Assembly: GCA_945861275.1 (NCBI GenBank)
Contig: CAMATZ010000001.1
Location: forward strand, 1-64,000
DNA: 64,000 bases
Direction of reading: 5' to 3'
DNA from: Bordetella parapertussis
GTDB taxonomy: Bacteria; Pseudomonadota; Gammaproteobacteria; Burkholderiales; SG8-41
In this document: one piece after another, positions 1 to 9,175 of the stretch
Position numbering within the stretch: the stretch's first letter is position 1
How the letters are laid out: each line of letters starts with the position of its first letter
The notes under the pieces: generated by a model
Told to the model about the DNA's origin: nothing
Databases searched by the model: none
What the model saw: only the letters and a program-made list of their open reading frames with translations
Position numbers and translations under genes: made by a program

Positions 1-1
1 A

Positions 2-2329
2 GCGGAAGCACTGGTCGAGGCGGCTGAAGAACCCGTCGTAATAGCGCAAGCGCCGCCAGAGCCCAAGCCGGTGCTTGATGCCGGGCAGATCGCTTTACGC
101 GAAGCGGAGGCCAGGCAGCACGCGGCACTCTCGCAGCGCCAAGCCGAAGAAGCTCAAAAAAAGCAGGCGCTGGAGCAAGAGCGCCGCAAAAAGGCCGAGC
201 CGGTCGCCGAAGCGCAGCCCGATGTTGCCGCATCTGCCGCCAAGCCTGTGAATGCCAAGGCAGCCAAGGAAGCGGCGGAAAAAGGCGCAAAAGCCACGCC
301 TGCCACCGCTAAAAAAGAAGCCGAAGGTGCTGTCGCCGGCACGCTGCATAAACCCGCCGCACTTGCTGGCGCGGACAAAAAACCGCCCAAGAAGGCCGCC
401 GCGCCCAAGCCAGGCGTGTGGCGCGACGAAACCGCTGCCAAGCGCCGCACCATCAAAACGCGCGGCGATGCCAGCGGCGGTTTGGGCTGGCGCGAGCGCA
501 AAGGCCGCCACGCTTCACATAAAGACGACACTGAGACGCAGAGTACATTCGCAGCACCAACCGAACCGTTGATCCGCGATGTGGTGGTGCCTGAAACCAT
601 CTCCGTAGCCGATCTTGCGCACAAAATGTCGGTGAAGGCAGCCGAGGTGATCAAGGCGCTGATGAAACTCGGCAGCATGGTGACCATCAATCAGGTGCTC
701 GATCAGGAAACCGCGATGATCGTGATCGAAGAAATGGGCCACAAAGCGGTGCGCGCCAAACTCGACGATCCCGATGCGTTTCTCACCGAAGCACAACCGG
801 CGCATGCCGAAGCTGTGGTGGAGCATCGCGCGCCGGTGGTGACCGTGATGGGCCACGTCGATCATGGCAAAACTTCGTTGCTCGACGCCATCCGCCGCAC
901 CAAAGTGGCGGTGGGTGAGGCCGGCGGTATTACCCAGCATATCGGCGCTTATCACGTCGAAACTGCCAAGGGCATGGTAACGTTTCTCGACACACCGGGC
1001 CATGAGGCGTTTACGGCCATGCGCGCGCGCGGCTCGAAGGTGACCGATCTGGTGATTTTGGTGGTGGCCGCCGATGACGGCGTGATGCCGCAGACGCAGG
1101 AAGCCATCGCGCATGCCAAGGCCGCCAAGGTGCCGATGGTTGTCGCGTTGAACAAGATTGACAAGCCCGAAGCCAACCTCGAGCGTGTGAAGCAGGATTT
1201 GTCTTCGCACGAAGTCGTGCCCGAAGAATGGGGTGGCGATACGCAGTTTATTCCGGTGTCGGCGCGCACGGGTGAGGGCCTTGATGCACTGCTCGACGCC
1301 GTGTTGTTACAGGCCGAAGTGCTGGATTTGAAAGCGCCGAAAGACGCGCCGGCCAAAGGCGTGGTGATTGAATCGCGTCTGGACAAGGGCCGCGGCCCGG
1401 TCGCCACCGTGCTGGTGCAGTCGGGCACGCTGAAACGTGGCGATATCCTGCTGGCGGGCGCGGTATTTGGAAGAGTGCGTGCGTTGGTGGATGAAGCGGG
1501 CAAGAATGTCGAGTCGGCTGGCCCTTCGATTCCGGTTGAAGTGCTGGGGTTGTCTGATGTGCCGGCGGCGGGCGCCGATGTGCTGGTGCTCGGCGACGAG
1601 CGCAAGGCACGCGAAATCGCGCTGTTCCGTCAGGGCAAATTCCGCGACGTCAAACTTGCCAAGCAGCAATCGGCCAAGCTCGAAAACATGTTCGAGCAAA
1701 TGGGCGAAGGCGAGAAGAAAATGCTGCAGCTTATCGTCAAGGCCGATGTGCAAGGTTCGTACGAAGGCTTGTCGCATGCGCTGGGTAAACTTTCGACCGA
1801 TGAAGTCAAGGTCAATATCGTGCATGCCGCCATCGGCGGCATTACCGAGTCGGACATTAACCTCGCGCTGGCGTCCAAGGCCGTGGTCATCGGCTTTAAC
1901 GTGCGTGCCGATGCGGCCGCGCGCAAGCTCGCCGAGGGCAGCGGCATTGATATCCGCTACTACAACATCATTTACGAAGCCGTAGATGAGATCAAAGCGG
2001 CGATGACCGGCATGCTCTCTCCGGAGCGCAAGGAAAGCACGCTGGGCACCATCGAAGTGCGCGAAATATTCAAGATCTCGAAAGTTGGCACGGTGGCGGG
2101 CTGCTTTGTGAATGACGGCCTTGCGCGGCGCAATGCCAAAGTGCGTCTGCTGCGCGACAGCGTGGTAATCCACGAAGGCGAGTTCGATTCGTTGAAGCGC
2201 TTCAAGGACGACGTGCGTGAAGTCAAAGCCGGCTTCGAATGCGGCTTGTCGCTGAAGGGCTATAACGATCTGAAGATCGGCGACTTGATTGAGGTGTTTG
2301 AAGTCGTTGAAGTGGCGAGGACGCTTTAG
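2..2329 (+). CDS. infB: Translation initiation factor IF-2 (5' end outside window)
   Basis: GTPase that brings initiator fMet-tRNA to the 30S subunit and promotes subunit joining in the cytoplasm. The reading frame is open from base 2, so the extreme N-terminus lies upstream of the window. The first ~160 visible residues are an Ala/Lys/Glu-rich low-complexity linker. The IF-2 N-terminal subdomain follows, then the G domain with G1 GHVDHGKT (851-874), G3 DTPGHEAF, G4 NKID and G5 SARTGEG, then the two beta-barrel domains and the C-terminal fMet-tRNA-binding domain ending in [12 protein letters not shown]. rbfA follows after a hairpin-forming repeat, as in the usual infB-rbfA-truB operon. The identification is not in doubt. 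Confidence 0.98.
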   Translation, partial: AEALVEAAEEPVVIAQAPPEPKPVLDAGQIALREAEARQHAALSQRQAEEAQKKQALEQERRKKAEPVAEAQPDVAASAAKPVNAKAAKEAAEKGAKATPATAKKEAEGAVAGTLHKPAALAGADKKPPKKAAAPKPGVWRDETAAKRRTIKTRGDASGGLGWRERKGRHASHKDDTETQSTFAAPTEPLIRDVVVPETISVADLAHKMSVKAAEVIKALMKLGSMVTINQVLDQETAMIVIEEMGHKAVRAKLDDPDAFLTEAQPAHAEAVVEHRAPVVTVMGHVDHGKTSLLDAIRRTKVAVGEAGGITQHIGAYHVETAKGMVTFLDTPGHEAFTAMRARGSKVTDLVILVVAADDGVMPQTQEAIAHAKAAKVPMVVALNKIDKPEANLERVKQDLSSHEVVPEEWGGDTQFIPVSARTGEGLDALLDAVLLQAEVLDLKAPKDAPAKGVVIESRLDKGRGPVATVLVQSGTLKRGDILLAGAVFGRVRALVDEAGKNVESAGPSIPVEVLGLSDVPAAGADVLVLGDERKAREIALFRQGKFRDVKLAKQQSAKLENMFEQMGEGEKKMLQLIVKADVQGSYEGLSHALGKLSTDEVKVNIVHAAIGGITESDINLALASKAVVIGFNVRADAAARKLAEGSGIDIRYYNIIYEAVDEIKAAMTGMLSPERKESTLGTIEVREIFKISKVGTVAGCFVNDGLARRNAKVRLLRDSVVIHEGEFDSLKRFKDDVREVKAGFECGLSLKGYNDLKIGDLIEVFEVVEVARTL

Positions 2330-2340
2330 GGCGAAGGTTT

Positions 2341-2410
2341 GAGGACTGAGGATTGAGTAACCCCTGCGCGGTTCTGCACACTCAGTCCTTAATCCTCGGT
2401 CCTTAGTCCT
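2341..2410. repeat. Heptamer-based intergenic hairpin (infB/rbfA)
   Basis: The left arm has 7-bp units of the type GAGGACT/GAGGATT (2341-2357). The right arm has complementary units CTCAGTC, CTTAATC, CTCGGTC, CTTAGTC (about 2380-2410). Together they form an imperfect stem-loop filling the gap between the infB stop and the rbfA ATG. The right arm lies where the rbfA ribosome-binding site should be, and no purine-rich Shine-Dalgarno is visible there. It resembles the elements at 9068, 20888, 28940 and 51667. Confidence 0.7.
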
Positions 2411-2416
2411 GCTCTT

Positions 2417-2812
2417 ATGCCCAAAGACTACCCCCGCAGCCGGCGCGTCGCCGAGCAGGTTCAACGCGAGTTGTCGGAGATTATCCGGCTGGAGTTAAAA
2501 GACCCGCGCGTGGGCATGATCACGATTACTGATGTCGAGGTCACGCCCGACTACGAGCACGCCAAGGTGTTTTTTACGCGCCTGGACAATCCCGGTGATC
2601 TCGCCGATCACACCTTGGTGACCCGCGCGCTGGAACACGCATCCGGTTTTCTGCGCAGCGAACTCGCGCAGCGCATCCGCTTGCGCATCGTGCCGCAATT
2701 GCATTTTGAATACGACGAATCGGTCGAGCGCGGCGTGCGCCTGTCCAATCTGATCGACGAGGCGGTCGGCGGTGGCGGCGGTAAGCGCAACATCGCCGAC
2801 GACGGGAAGTGA
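2417..2812 (+). CDS. rbfA: 30S ribosome-binding factor RbfA
   Basis: Small KH-like protein that binds the 30S subunit and assists late 16S rRNA maturation, including during cold adaptation. At 131 aa the length is normal. The N-terminus has the typical RVAEQVQRELSEIIR helix, followed by DPRVGMITITDVEVTPDYEHAKVFF, the conserved beta-strand region. The ATG at 2417 directly follows the repeat hairpin and has no clear Shine-Dalgarno, so translation may depend on coupling to infB. The stop overlaps the truB start (GTGA). Confidence 0.97.
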   Translation: MPKDYPRSRRVAEQVQRELSEIIRLELKDPRVGMITITDVEVTPDYEHAKVFFTRLDNPGDLADHTLVTRALEHASGFLRSELAQRIRLRIVPQLHFEYDESVERGVRLSNLIDEAVGGGGGKRNIADDGK

Positions 2813-3753
2813 ATTCCTCAAAACACGTGCGTCGCCATCTGGACGGCGTAATCCTGCTGAATAAACCGTTGGGTATCAGTTCTCAGCAAGCTGTGAGCCG
2901 CGTGCGCCATGCGTTTAACGCCGCCAAGGCGGGACACACCGGAACGCTGGACCCGGCGGCCGATGGCTTGCTGCCGGTGTGTCTGGGCGAAGCCACCAAA
3001 TTCAGTCATCTGCTGCTCGGCGCGGACAAGACCTACGTCGCCACCATAAGGCTGGGCGTCACCACCACCACCGGAGACGCCGAGGGCGAGGTCGTTGAAA
3101 GCAAGGCGCCGGTAGCCGATCACAGCCTGATTTTGCGCGCGCTGGAAAAATTTCGCGGTGAAATTACACAAATGCCACCGATGCACAGCGCCCTCAAGCA
3201 CCATGGCGTGCCGCTTTACGAATACGCACGCAAAGGTGTGGAAATTGAACGCGCACCACGCCGCGTTCACATTCATGATTTGCAAGTTATTGATATTAAA
3301 TATGATTTATTAAAGATAAAAGTGCACTGCAGCAAAGGCACCTACCTGCGTGTTATGGCCATCGACATCGGCGCCGAGCTCGGCTGTGGTGCGAGCCTGT
3401 GTGCTTTGACGCGCACCCACGCTGGCGCGCTCGCCCTCGCTGCTGCCTGCACACTGGAGGCGCTGCAAGCCATGACTGACGCCGAGCGCGCACGCCAGCT
3501 GTTGCCAATGGACACGCTGCTCGCGGGTCTGCCTCCCTTGCACGTGGGGCCGGCCGAGGCTGCCAGACTACTATTGGGCCAGAAATTGGGCCTAAGAGAC
3601 GCAAAAGTCACCGGGTTCGCACGAATTTATGGTCCAAATCAGCGTTTTCTGGGGCTGGTTGAAGTGGGCGAAGGTGGCCGCACAGTGCCTTATCGCATGC
3701 TCGCGCAAAACGCTGCGGTGAGTGATGAAATGCTTGAGAAAACACCCGGTTAG
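2809..3753 (+). CDS. truB: tRNA pseudouridine-55 synthase TruB
   Basis: Makes pseudouridine 55 in the T-loop of tRNAs. At 314 aa it is full length. The catalytic motif GHTGTLDPAADGLLPVCLGE carries the nucleophilic Asp, and a C-terminal PUA-like region ends in the conserved EVGEGG.TVPYRML segment. It starts with GTG overlapping the rbfA stop, so the two are translationally coupled. A short patch around 3285-3325 (VIDIKYDLLKIKV) is strikingly AT-rich compared with the rest of the gene, but the protein stays in register. Confidence 0.97.
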   Translation: MNSSKHVRRHLDGVILLNKPLGISSQQAVSRVRHAFNAAKAGHTGTLDPAADGLLPVCLGEATKFSHLLLGADKTYVATIRLGVTTTTGDAEGEVVESKAPVADHSLILRALEKFRGEITQMPPMHSALKHHGVPLYEYARKGVEIERAPRRVHIHDLQVIDIKYDLLKIKVHCSKGTYLRVMAIDIGAELGCGASLCALTRTHAGALALAAACTLEALQAMTDAERARQLLPMDTLLAGLPPLHVGPAEAARLLLGQKLGLRDAKVTGFARIYGPNQRFLGLVEVGEGGRTVPYRMLAQNAAVSDEMLEKTPG

Positions 3754-3763
3754 CGGGTAAAAT
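3734..3763 (+). promoter_or_regulatory. Candidate sigma-70 promoter for rpsO-pnp
   Basis: TTGAGA (3734-3739) and TAAAAT (3758-3763) are separated by 18 bp, each one mismatch from the sigma-70 consensus. They sit at the end of truB, just upstream of the rpsO ribosome-binding site (GGAG near 3779). A separate rpsO promoter inside the operon is known in enterobacteria; its use here is inferred. Confidence 0.5.
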
Positions 3764-3789
3764 ACGCGGTTTTCGAGCGGAGAAAGAAT

Positions 3790-4059
3790 ATGGCGGTAAC
3801 AGCCCCCCAAAAGGCCCAAGTCGTGGCAGATTATCAACGCAAGGTCGGCGACACCGGATCTCCCGAAGTGCAGATTGCGCTGTTGACCGCGCGCATCGTG
3901 GGCCTGACGGATCACTTCAAGGCGAACGTGAAAGATCATCACTCGCGCCGCGGCCTACTGCGCATGGTGAGCCAGCGCCGCAAGCTGCTGGATTATTTGA
4001 AGCGCAGCAATGCCGATCAGTACAAGAACGTGATCGAGCGGCTGGGGTTACGCAAGTAA
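3790..4059 (+). CDS. rpsO: 30S ribosomal protein S15
   Basis: Primary 16S rRNA-binding protein of the 30S platform. At 89 aa it has the standard length, with the family signature [17 protein letters not shown], then [33 protein letters not shown] and a C-terminal LGLRK. The ATG is preceded by GGAG. The gene lies between truB and pnp, the order seen in many proteobacteria. Confidence 0.98.
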   Translation: MAVTAPQKAQVVADYQRKVGDTGSPEVQIALLTARIVGLTDHFKANVKDHHSRRGLLRMVSQRRKLLDYLKRSNADQYKNVIERLGLRK

Positions 4060-4093
4060 GCGCAAGATCATTGAGAAAGCAGGGGATAGCGAA

Positions 4094-6202
4094 TTGAGCC
4101 ACTTTAAAAAAACGATCATGTGGGGGCGTCATCAGCTGACGCTGGAGACCGGAGAAATCGCGCGTCAGGCCGGTGGCGCGGTGCTGGTGACGATGGAAGA
4201 AACCGTGGTGCTGGTTACCGTGGTGGCACGGCGCAAAGCCAAAGCGGGGCAGGATTTCTTTCCGCTGACAGTGGATTATCAGGAAAAAACCTACGCCGCG
4301 GGCAAAATTCCCGGCGGATTTTTCCGCCGCGAAGGCCGGCCCTCGGAAAAAGAAATTCTCACCTGCCGCTTGATCGACCGCCCGTTGCGTCCGCTGTTTC
4401 CGGATGGTTTTTACAACGAAGTGCAGGTCATCGCCACGGTGATTTCGTCCAATAGCGAAATCGATTCCGATATTCCCGCGATGATAGGCGCTTCAGCCGC
4501 GATGGCGATTTCGGGCGTGCCGTTTCAGGGGCCGATCGGCGCGGCGCGTGTGGGTTTCATCAACGGTGGTTATGTGTTGAACCCCACTGCGACCGAACTC
4601 AAGACCTCGCAACTCGATCTGGTTGTCGCCGGCACGCAGCAAGCGGTGCTGATGGTCGAGTCCGAAGCGCAGGTGCTGTCCGAAGACATCATGCTGGGTG
4701 CGGTGGTTTACGGCCACGAGCAAATGCAGATCGTGATCGATGCCATCCACGAAATGGTCGAAGAAGCCGGCAAACCGCTGTGGGACTGGGCGCCCGCGCC
4801 GAAGGACGACGCGCTGAACGCACGTATTGCTGCGATTGCCGAAAAAGATTTGAATGCCGCATTTCAGCTGAAAGAAAAGCAGGCGCGTTCCGCTGCCATC
4901 GACGATATCTGGAAGCGTGTGCATGGCGAAGTGGGCGTGGGCGCCGAGGGTGGCCCTGACGCCAATGTGGTGGGTGAAATCTGTTTCGCGCTGGAATCCA
5001 AAATTGTGCGCGGGCAGATCCTCAACGGCGAACCGCGTATCGATGGCCGTGACACGCGCACCGTGCGCCCGATCACCATTCGCAACAGCGTGTTGCCGCG
5101 CACGCATGGCTCGGCGCTGTTCACGCGCGGGGAGACGCAGGCGCTGGTGGTGGCCACACTCGGCACTGCGCGCGACGAACAGCGCGTAGACGCGCTGCAG
5201 GGCGAGTATCACGACCGCTTCATGCTTCATTACAACATGCCGCCCTATGCCACCGGTGAAACCGGCCGCGTGGGCACGCCCAAGCGCCGGGAGATCGGAC
5301 ACGGCCGTCTGGCCAAGCGCGCGTTGCTGGCGGTGTTGCCCAAGGCGGAGGAGTTTGCCTATTCCATCCGTCTGGTTTCGGAAATCACCGAATCGAATGG
5401 CTCCAGCTCGATGGCGTCGGTGTGCGGCGGCTGTCTCGCGTTGATGGACGCGGGCGTGCCGTTGAAGGACCACGTTGCCGGCATCGCGATGGGTCTGATC
5501 AAGGAGGGCAACCGTTTCGCCGTGCTGTCGGATATTCTGGGTGACGAAGATCACCTCGGCGATATGGATTTCAAAGTGGCCGGCACCGCGTCGGGTATTA
5601 CCGCGTTGCAGATGGACATCAAGATCACCGGCATTACCAAAGAGATCATGCATGCCGCACTGGTGCAGGCGCGCGAAGGCCGTTTGCATATTCTGGACAA
5701 AATGCGCGGCGCACTGGATACCCCGCGCAGCGGGCTGTCGGCGTGGGCGCCGCGCATGATCACCTTCAAAATCAAACCGGACAAAATCCGCGACGTCATC
5801 GGCAAGGGTGGCGCGGTGATTCGCGCGCTGACCGAGGAAACCGGCACCACCATCGACATCAAGGATGACGGCTCGGTGACTATCGCCTGCGTTTCGGCTG
5901 AAGGCGGCGAAGCGGCGCGCAAGCGCATCGAAGAAATTACCGCGGACGTGGAAGTCGGCAAGATTTACGACGGCACCGTGCTCAAGCTGCTGGATTTCGG
6001 CGCGATAGTCAGCGTATTGCCGGGTCGCGATGGGCTGCTGCACATTTCACAAATCGCCAATGAGCGCGTGAACGCGGTGGCCGACCATCTTAAGGAAGGT
6101 CAGGCGGTGCGCGTTAAAGTGCTGGAAGCCGATGAAAAAGGCCGTTTGCGCTTGTCGATGAAAGCGGCCGCTGCAGAAGCGCAGGCCGCACAGAGCGCGT
6201 AG
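4094..6202 (+). CDS. pnp: Polyribonucleotide nucleotidyltransferase (PNPase)
   Basis: 3'-to-5' phosphorolytic exoribonuclease, usually a degradosome component. The 702 residues run RNase PH domain 1 (about 10-220), alpha-helical linker, RNase PH domain 2 (about 310-540, with the RGETQALV and [17 protein letters not shown] regions), KH domain ([17 protein letters not shown] near residue 566) and S1 domain (from about residue 618). The start is taken as TTG at 4094, preceded by AGGGG at 4081-4085. This gives an N-terminus like other betaproteobacterial PNPases; the ATG at 4118 would shorten the first strand. A strong terminator follows. Confidence 0.97.
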   Translation: MSHFKKTIMWGRHQLTLETGEIARQAGGAVLVTMEETVVLVTVVARRKAKAGQDFFPLTVDYQEKTYAAGKIPGGFFRREGRPSEKEILTCRLIDRPLRPLFPDGFYNEVQVIATVISSNSEIDSDIPAMIGASAAMAISGVPFQGPIGAARVGFINGGYVLNPTATELKTSQLDLVVAGTQQAVLMVESEAQVLSEDIMLGAVVYGHEQMQIVIDAIHEMVEEAGKPLWDWAPAPKDDALNARIAAIAEKDLNAAFQLKEKQARSAAIDDIWKRVHGEVGVGAEGGPDANVVGEICFALESKIVRGQILNGEPRIDGRDTRTVRPITIRNSVLPRTHGSALFTRGETQALVVATLGTARDEQRVDALQGEYHDRFMLHYNMPPYATGETGRVGTPKRREIGHGRLAKRALLAVLPKAEEFAYSIRLVSEITESNGSSSMASVCGGCLALMDAGVPLKDHVAGIAMGLIKEGNRFAVLSDILGDEDHLGDMDFKVAGTASGITALQMDIKITGITKEIMHAALVQAREGRLHILDKMRGALDTPRSGLSAWAPRMITFKIKPDKIRDVIGKGGAVIRALTEETGTTIDIKDDGSVTIACVSAEGGEAARKRIEEITADVEVGKIYDGTVLKLLDFGAIVSVLPGRDGLLHISQIANERVNAVADHLKEGQAVRVKVLEADEKGRLRLSMKAAAAEAQAAQSA

Positions 6203-6240
6203 CGCCTGATACGTGGCGCGCGCAAGCGTTGCATCAAACA

Positions 6241-6274
6241 AAAAGGGCGGCCCCGGTTAGGCCGCCCTTTTTTT
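6241..6274. terminator. Bidirectional intrinsic terminator between pnp and dksA
   Basis: A perfect 12-bp stem AAAAGGGCGGCC / GGCCGCCCTTTT (6241-6252 / 6260-6271) with a 7-nt loop is followed by a run of T on the plus strand (6268-6274). A T-rich tract also follows on the minus strand, so it can end both convergent genes. Confidence 0.9.
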
Positions 6275-6308
6275 CGCGTGTTTGTTTGTGCGGCCCTGGT
6301 ATTAAATG

Positions 6309-6746
6309 TTATTTGGCGATTTGCCGTTCGCGCAGTTCATCCAGCGTTTTGCAGTCGATGCACAAGGTGGCCGTAGGCCTGGCTTCCAGCCGCTTTAAGC
6401 CTATTTCGACGCCGCATTTCTCGCAGTAGCCGTATTCCTTCGCATCGATGTGCGCGATGGTCTCATCTATTTTTTTGATCAGCTTGCGTTCGCGATCACG
6501 GTTGCGCAGTTCCAGCGACATATCGGATTCCTGCGTCGCGCGGTCGTTGGGGTCGGCGAAAATGGTGGCCTCGTCCTGCATCGTGTGTACGGTGCGGTCG
6601 ATATCCTGGCCCAGACCGCGCTTCTGTTCGTCCAGAATTTGCCGGAAATGCGCCAGCTGCCGGGAATTCATGTACTCCTCTTTTCCCTTGGGCTTGTATG
6701 TGGGTATTGCCTTGTTCAGTTCGGTCGCCATGGCAGATTTATTCAC
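6309..6746 (-). CDS. dksA: RNA polymerase-binding transcription factor DksA
   Basis: Binds the RNA polymerase secondary channel and, with ppGpp, represses stable-RNA promoters and activates amino-acid promoters. At 145 aa it has a coiled-coil domain whose tip carries D65-x-x-D68-x-A70, as needed for activity. The C-terminal zinc finger has four Cys (C108, C111, C129, C132 in C-x2-C-x17-C-x2-C). ATG codons at 6746 and 6731 are both possible starts. It ends at the terminator shared with pnp. The leader contains an 8-bp inverted repeat (AGCGGTTT at 6768, AAACCGCT at 6812). Confidence 0.96.
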   Translation of the reverse strand: MNKSAMATELNKAIPTYKPKGKEEYMNSRQLAHFRQILDEQKRGLGQDIDRTVHTMQDEATIFADPNDRATQESDMSLELRNRDRERKLIKKIDETIAHIDAKEYGYCEKCGVEIGLKRLEARPTATLCIDCKTLDELRERQIAK

Positions 6747-6847
6747 CTTCTATGCACTCTTAAAAACAGCGGTTTAAAATCAGAATACTTAATCATTGCA
6801 AGCTGGAATTCAAACCGCTCCAGACTTGCGCCGGCCCGCATTTTACA

Positions 6848-6876
6848 TTGACCGGGGGTATCGCGGAGCGTATATT
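6848..6876 (+). promoter_or_regulatory. Promoter of the tRNA-Arg/tRNA-His unit
   Basis: TTGACC (6848-6853), a 17-bp spacer and TATATT (6871-6876), followed by a GC-rich stretch ACGCCCC at the expected start point. This is the pattern of stable-RNA promoters under stringent (DksA/ppGpp) control. The first tRNA begins at 6912. Confidence 0.75.
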
Positions 6877-6911
6877 ACGCCCCTTTCCGTGCCCGGCGTC
6901 GCTGGTTAACA

Positions 6912-6988
6912 GTGCCCGTAGCTCAATCGGATAGAGCACCGGCCTTCTAAGCCGGGGGTTGTGGGTTCGAGTCCCGCCGGGCGCGCCA
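6912..6988 (+). tRNA. tRNA-Arg (anticodon UCU)
   Basis: A complete cloverleaf can be drawn: acceptor GTGCCCG/CGGGCGC with one G-U pair, D stem GCTC/GAGC, anticodon stem CCGGC/GCCGG with loop CTTCTAA (anticodon TCT), T arm GTGGG-TTCGAGT-CCCGC, discriminator G and encoded CCA. It reads AGA/AGG codons. Confidence 0.95.
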
Positions 6989-7021
6989 TTTTTGTGCGTG
7001 CTGTAACGTCCGCAGTTCAGT

Positions 7022-7098
7022 GGTGGCTGTAGCTCAGTTGGTAGAGTCCTGGATTGTGATTCCAGTTGTCGCGGGTTCGAGTCCCGTCAGCCACCCCA
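7022..7098 (+). tRNA. tRNA-His (anticodon GUG)
   Basis: Acceptor GTGGCTG/CAGCCAC, anticodon loop TTGTGAT with GTG, T-loop TTCGAGT, discriminator C and encoded CCA. A genome-encoded G at 7022 stands opposite the discriminator C, providing the G-1 identity base of tRNA-His. It is probably co-transcribed with the tRNA-Arg 33 bp upstream. Confidence 0.95.
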
Positions 7099-7113
7099 CC
7101 TATGCGCAGCCCT

Positions 7114-7138
7114 AGCTGCTTTTGAGCAGCTCATTTTC
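7114..7138 (+). terminator. Candidate terminator after tRNA-His
   Basis: AGCTGCT-TTTG-AGCAGCT (7114-7131) is a perfect 7-bp hairpin followed by CATTTTC. The T-run is short, so termination may be partial. Confidence 0.55.
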
Positions 7139-7190
7139 GATTAAATAAATATATTAAATCAATAGCTTACTGCCATTAACTGATAACGCC

Positions 7191-7670
7191 ATGCGTATAG
7201 GTCAAGGCTTCGACATTCACACGCTGGCGGCAGGGCGCAAACTCGTCATCGGTGGCGTGACGATTCCGTATGAACGCGGTTTGGTTGGCCATTCCGATGC
7301 CGACGTTTTGCTGCATGCAATTTGCGACGCACTCATCGGCGCGGCGGCGCTGGGCGATATCGGCAGGCATTTTCCAGATACCGAACCGCGCTACGCGGGC
7401 ATCGACAGCCGCAAACTGCTGCGCGAGGTGGCGCAATTGCTGCATGCGCACCGCTTTCAAGTGGTGAATATAGATGCGACAGTGATTGCGCAGGCGCCCA
7501 AACTTGCGCCCTATATTTTCGCCATGCGCGAGAACATAGCGGCAGATTTGGGCGTTGCTGTCGGGGATGTAAATATTAAGGCTAAAACCGCAGAACGTCT
7601 GGGAGCTGTTGGGCGTGGCGAAGGGATCGTGGCAGAGGCGGTGGTATTGATTACGGCTGTCGCAGCATAA
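7191..7670 (+). CDS. ispF: 2-C-methyl-D-erythritol 2,4-cyclodiphosphate synthase
   Basis: Converts CDP-ME 2-phosphate to MEcPP in the non-mevalonate isoprenoid pathway. The 159 aa include the metal-binding GxDxH at the start (RIGQGFDIH), [19 protein letters not shown], the DIGxHFPDT signature and the C-terminal [16 protein letters not shown]. The usual partner ispD is not adjacent; the tRNA pair lies upstream. No strong Shine-Dalgarno is visible before the ATG. Confidence 0.96.
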   Translation: MRIGQGFDIHTLAAGRKLVIGGVTIPYERGLVGHSDADVLLHAICDALIGAAALGDIGRHFPDTEPRYAGIDSRKLLREVAQLLHAHRFQVVNIDATVIAQAPKLAPYIFAMRENIAADLGVAVGDVNIKAKTAERLGAVGRGEGIVAEAVVLITAVAA

Positions 7671-7729
7671 CGGCGCGATAAACTAAAATACACCTGTCGC
7701 GCGCGCGGCGTCAGGGATGCGCTATGGGG

Positions 7730-9067
7730 TTAGCTGGCAGGCCTGATCGGCAACTCCACCCGCGCCCGCAGCCCGCCGCCGTCACGCGGCAGCAATTTCA
7801 CGTTTCCGCCATGCATGCGCGCGATGCGATCGACGATAGCCAATCCCAGGCCGGTGCCGCTGGTGCTGCGCGCGGCATCCATGCGCGTGAACGGTTGCAG
7901 CATGCGTTCGGCTTGTTCGGGTGGTATGCCGGGGCCGCGGTCCAGCACTTCGACGAACGCGATTGCGTCCACGCAGCCGGTGACGACGATGACTTCACTG
8001 CCGCTATTGTCAGCATGGGCACTATGGCGCAGTGCGTTGTCGATCAGATTGCTGATCAGCCGTTGCATCGCCAGTTTGCGCAGTGACAAGGGCGGGACTG
8101 GCGCCGTCTGCACCACGAATGGATTGCCGGCGCGCGCATAACGTGAACTGAGCGCGGCAACCAGATCATTCAGGCTGGCGTTCGGCGTTTCACTCTCCGA
8201 CGAAGCCGCGCGCGCGAAATCGAGAAACTGATTGATCGCGGCGTCTATATCTTCGATGTCCTGCACGATGCCGTCGCGAATCGATGCGTCGCCTTTGTCG
8301 TCGAGCATTTCGATGCCAAGGCGTATGCGCGCGAGCGGTGTGCGCAGGTCGTGCGATACCCCCGCCAGCAGCAGTGCGCGTTCATCGTCGAGCTTTTTGC
8401 GGTCGGCGGCCATCTGATTAAACGCGCGCGACAGCGTGCGGATTTCCGAGGGGCCGCTTTCGTCGACCGGCGCGGGTGTCGCACCGCGTCCCATGTGCGC
8501 GGCGGCCTGTGTCAGCGCGCGCAGCGGACGGTTGATGCGAGCCACAATCAAAAATGCGCCGCCCACCGCCAGCAGCAGCACCAGCGCACCCCAGCCGATC
8601 CAGCGCCACGATTCATCGGCGGCGAGCCGTGATTCCGGCATCAGCACCCAATAGCCGTCACCGCTGCCGTCAATATTGAAGCTGACCCAGATGCCCTCCA
8701 CGCCGTTGCGCGATAGCGTGATTTTCGTGGCAGCGCCCAACTGCGCGCGCAAATCGGCTTCGACGAATTCATAAAAACCGGTTCTGGGCAGCGGCGACAG
8801 TGTTTCATTGGGCTGCGCTCTATGCACTTGCACGCCTTCCCGTTCGGCGATTTCACCCAGCAGGCTGAAGCGCTTGGAAGCTTCCACGGTGACCAGCGCC
8901 GCGCGCGTCAGGTTAACGGTGCTGATAATTTGCTGCGACACCTGCCGCGCGCGCGGCTCACGCGTGGATACGCGAAAAATCTGCAACCAGGCCAGATGCG
9001 CCAGTAACAGCAGCATCGCGATCAGCAGCACGCTGCGCGCGAGCAGCGTTTGGGGCCAGAGGGTCAC
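7730..9067 (-). CDS. envZ: Sensor histidine kinase, EnvZ family
   Basis: Inner-membrane sensor kinase paired with the OmpR-like regulator encoded just upstream. In order: TM1 (about 11-30), a periplasmic sensor of about 125 residues, TM2 (about 158-176), HAMP domain, HisKA with the phospho-His in GVSHDLRTPLARIRL (His239), and HATPase_c with N box LISNLIDNALRHS, GPGIP and GTGLGLAIV. The GTG start at 9067 abuts a heptamer repeat, so no normal Shine-Dalgarno is present. The gene ends convergent with ispF. The EnvZ assignment rests on pairing and architecture; the stimulus is unknown. Confidence 0.85.
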   Translation of the reverse strand: MTLWPQTLLARSVLLIAMLLLLAHLAWLQIFRVSTREPRARQVSQQIISTVNLTRAALVTVEASKRFSLLGEIAEREGVQVHRAQPNETLSPLPRTGFYEFVEADLRAQLGAATKITLSRNGVEGIWVSFNIDGSGDGYWVLMPESRLAADESWRWIGWGALVLLLAVGGAFLIVARINRPLRALTQAAAHMGRGATPAPVDESGPSEIRTLSRAFNQMAADRKKLDDERALLLAGVSHDLRTPLARIRLGIEMLDDKGDASIRDGIVQDIEDIDAAINQFLDFARAASSESETPNASLNDLVAALSSRYARAGNPFVVQTAPVPPLSLRKLAMQRLISNLIDNALRHSAHADNSGSEVIVVTGCVDAIAFVEVLDRGPGIPPEQAERMLQPFTRMDAARSTSGTGLGLAIVDRIARMHGGNVKLLPRDGGGLRARVELPIRPAS

Positions 9068-9175
9068 GAAGGGTGAAGGGTGAAGGGTGAAGAGTGAAGA
9101 GTGAAGAGTGAAGGGTGACGAGTGAAGGGGTTAGTGTGCGGGGTACCTCTTCACGCTTCACCCTTCACTTTTCAC
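9068..9175. repeat. Heptamer-based hairpin filling the ompR/envZ gap
   Basis: Nine 7-bp units of the GAAGGGT/GAAGAGT type (9068-9130) face four complementary units (CTTCACG, CTTCACC, CTTCACT, TTTCAC; 9149-9175) across a short loop containing GGGGTACC. On the coding (minus) strand the repeat provides the TGA stop of ompR and runs up to the GTG of envZ. The element at 20888 is the same subtype and shares the GGGGTACC loop. Confidence 0.85.

Noticed and set aside
4493-6043. 516-codon frame antisense to pnp
   Set aside because: A shadow frame caused by third-position GC bias; the His/Arg-rich product matches nothing and pnp is certain.
6768-6819. 8-bp inverted repeat in the dksA leader as a riboswitch or operator
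   Set aside because: The arms are 36 bp apart and can arise by chance; noted in the dksA entry but not called as a site.
9068-9175. CRISPR array
   Set aside because: The units are 7 bp, directly adjacent without spacers, and face a complementary arm; no cas genes are near.
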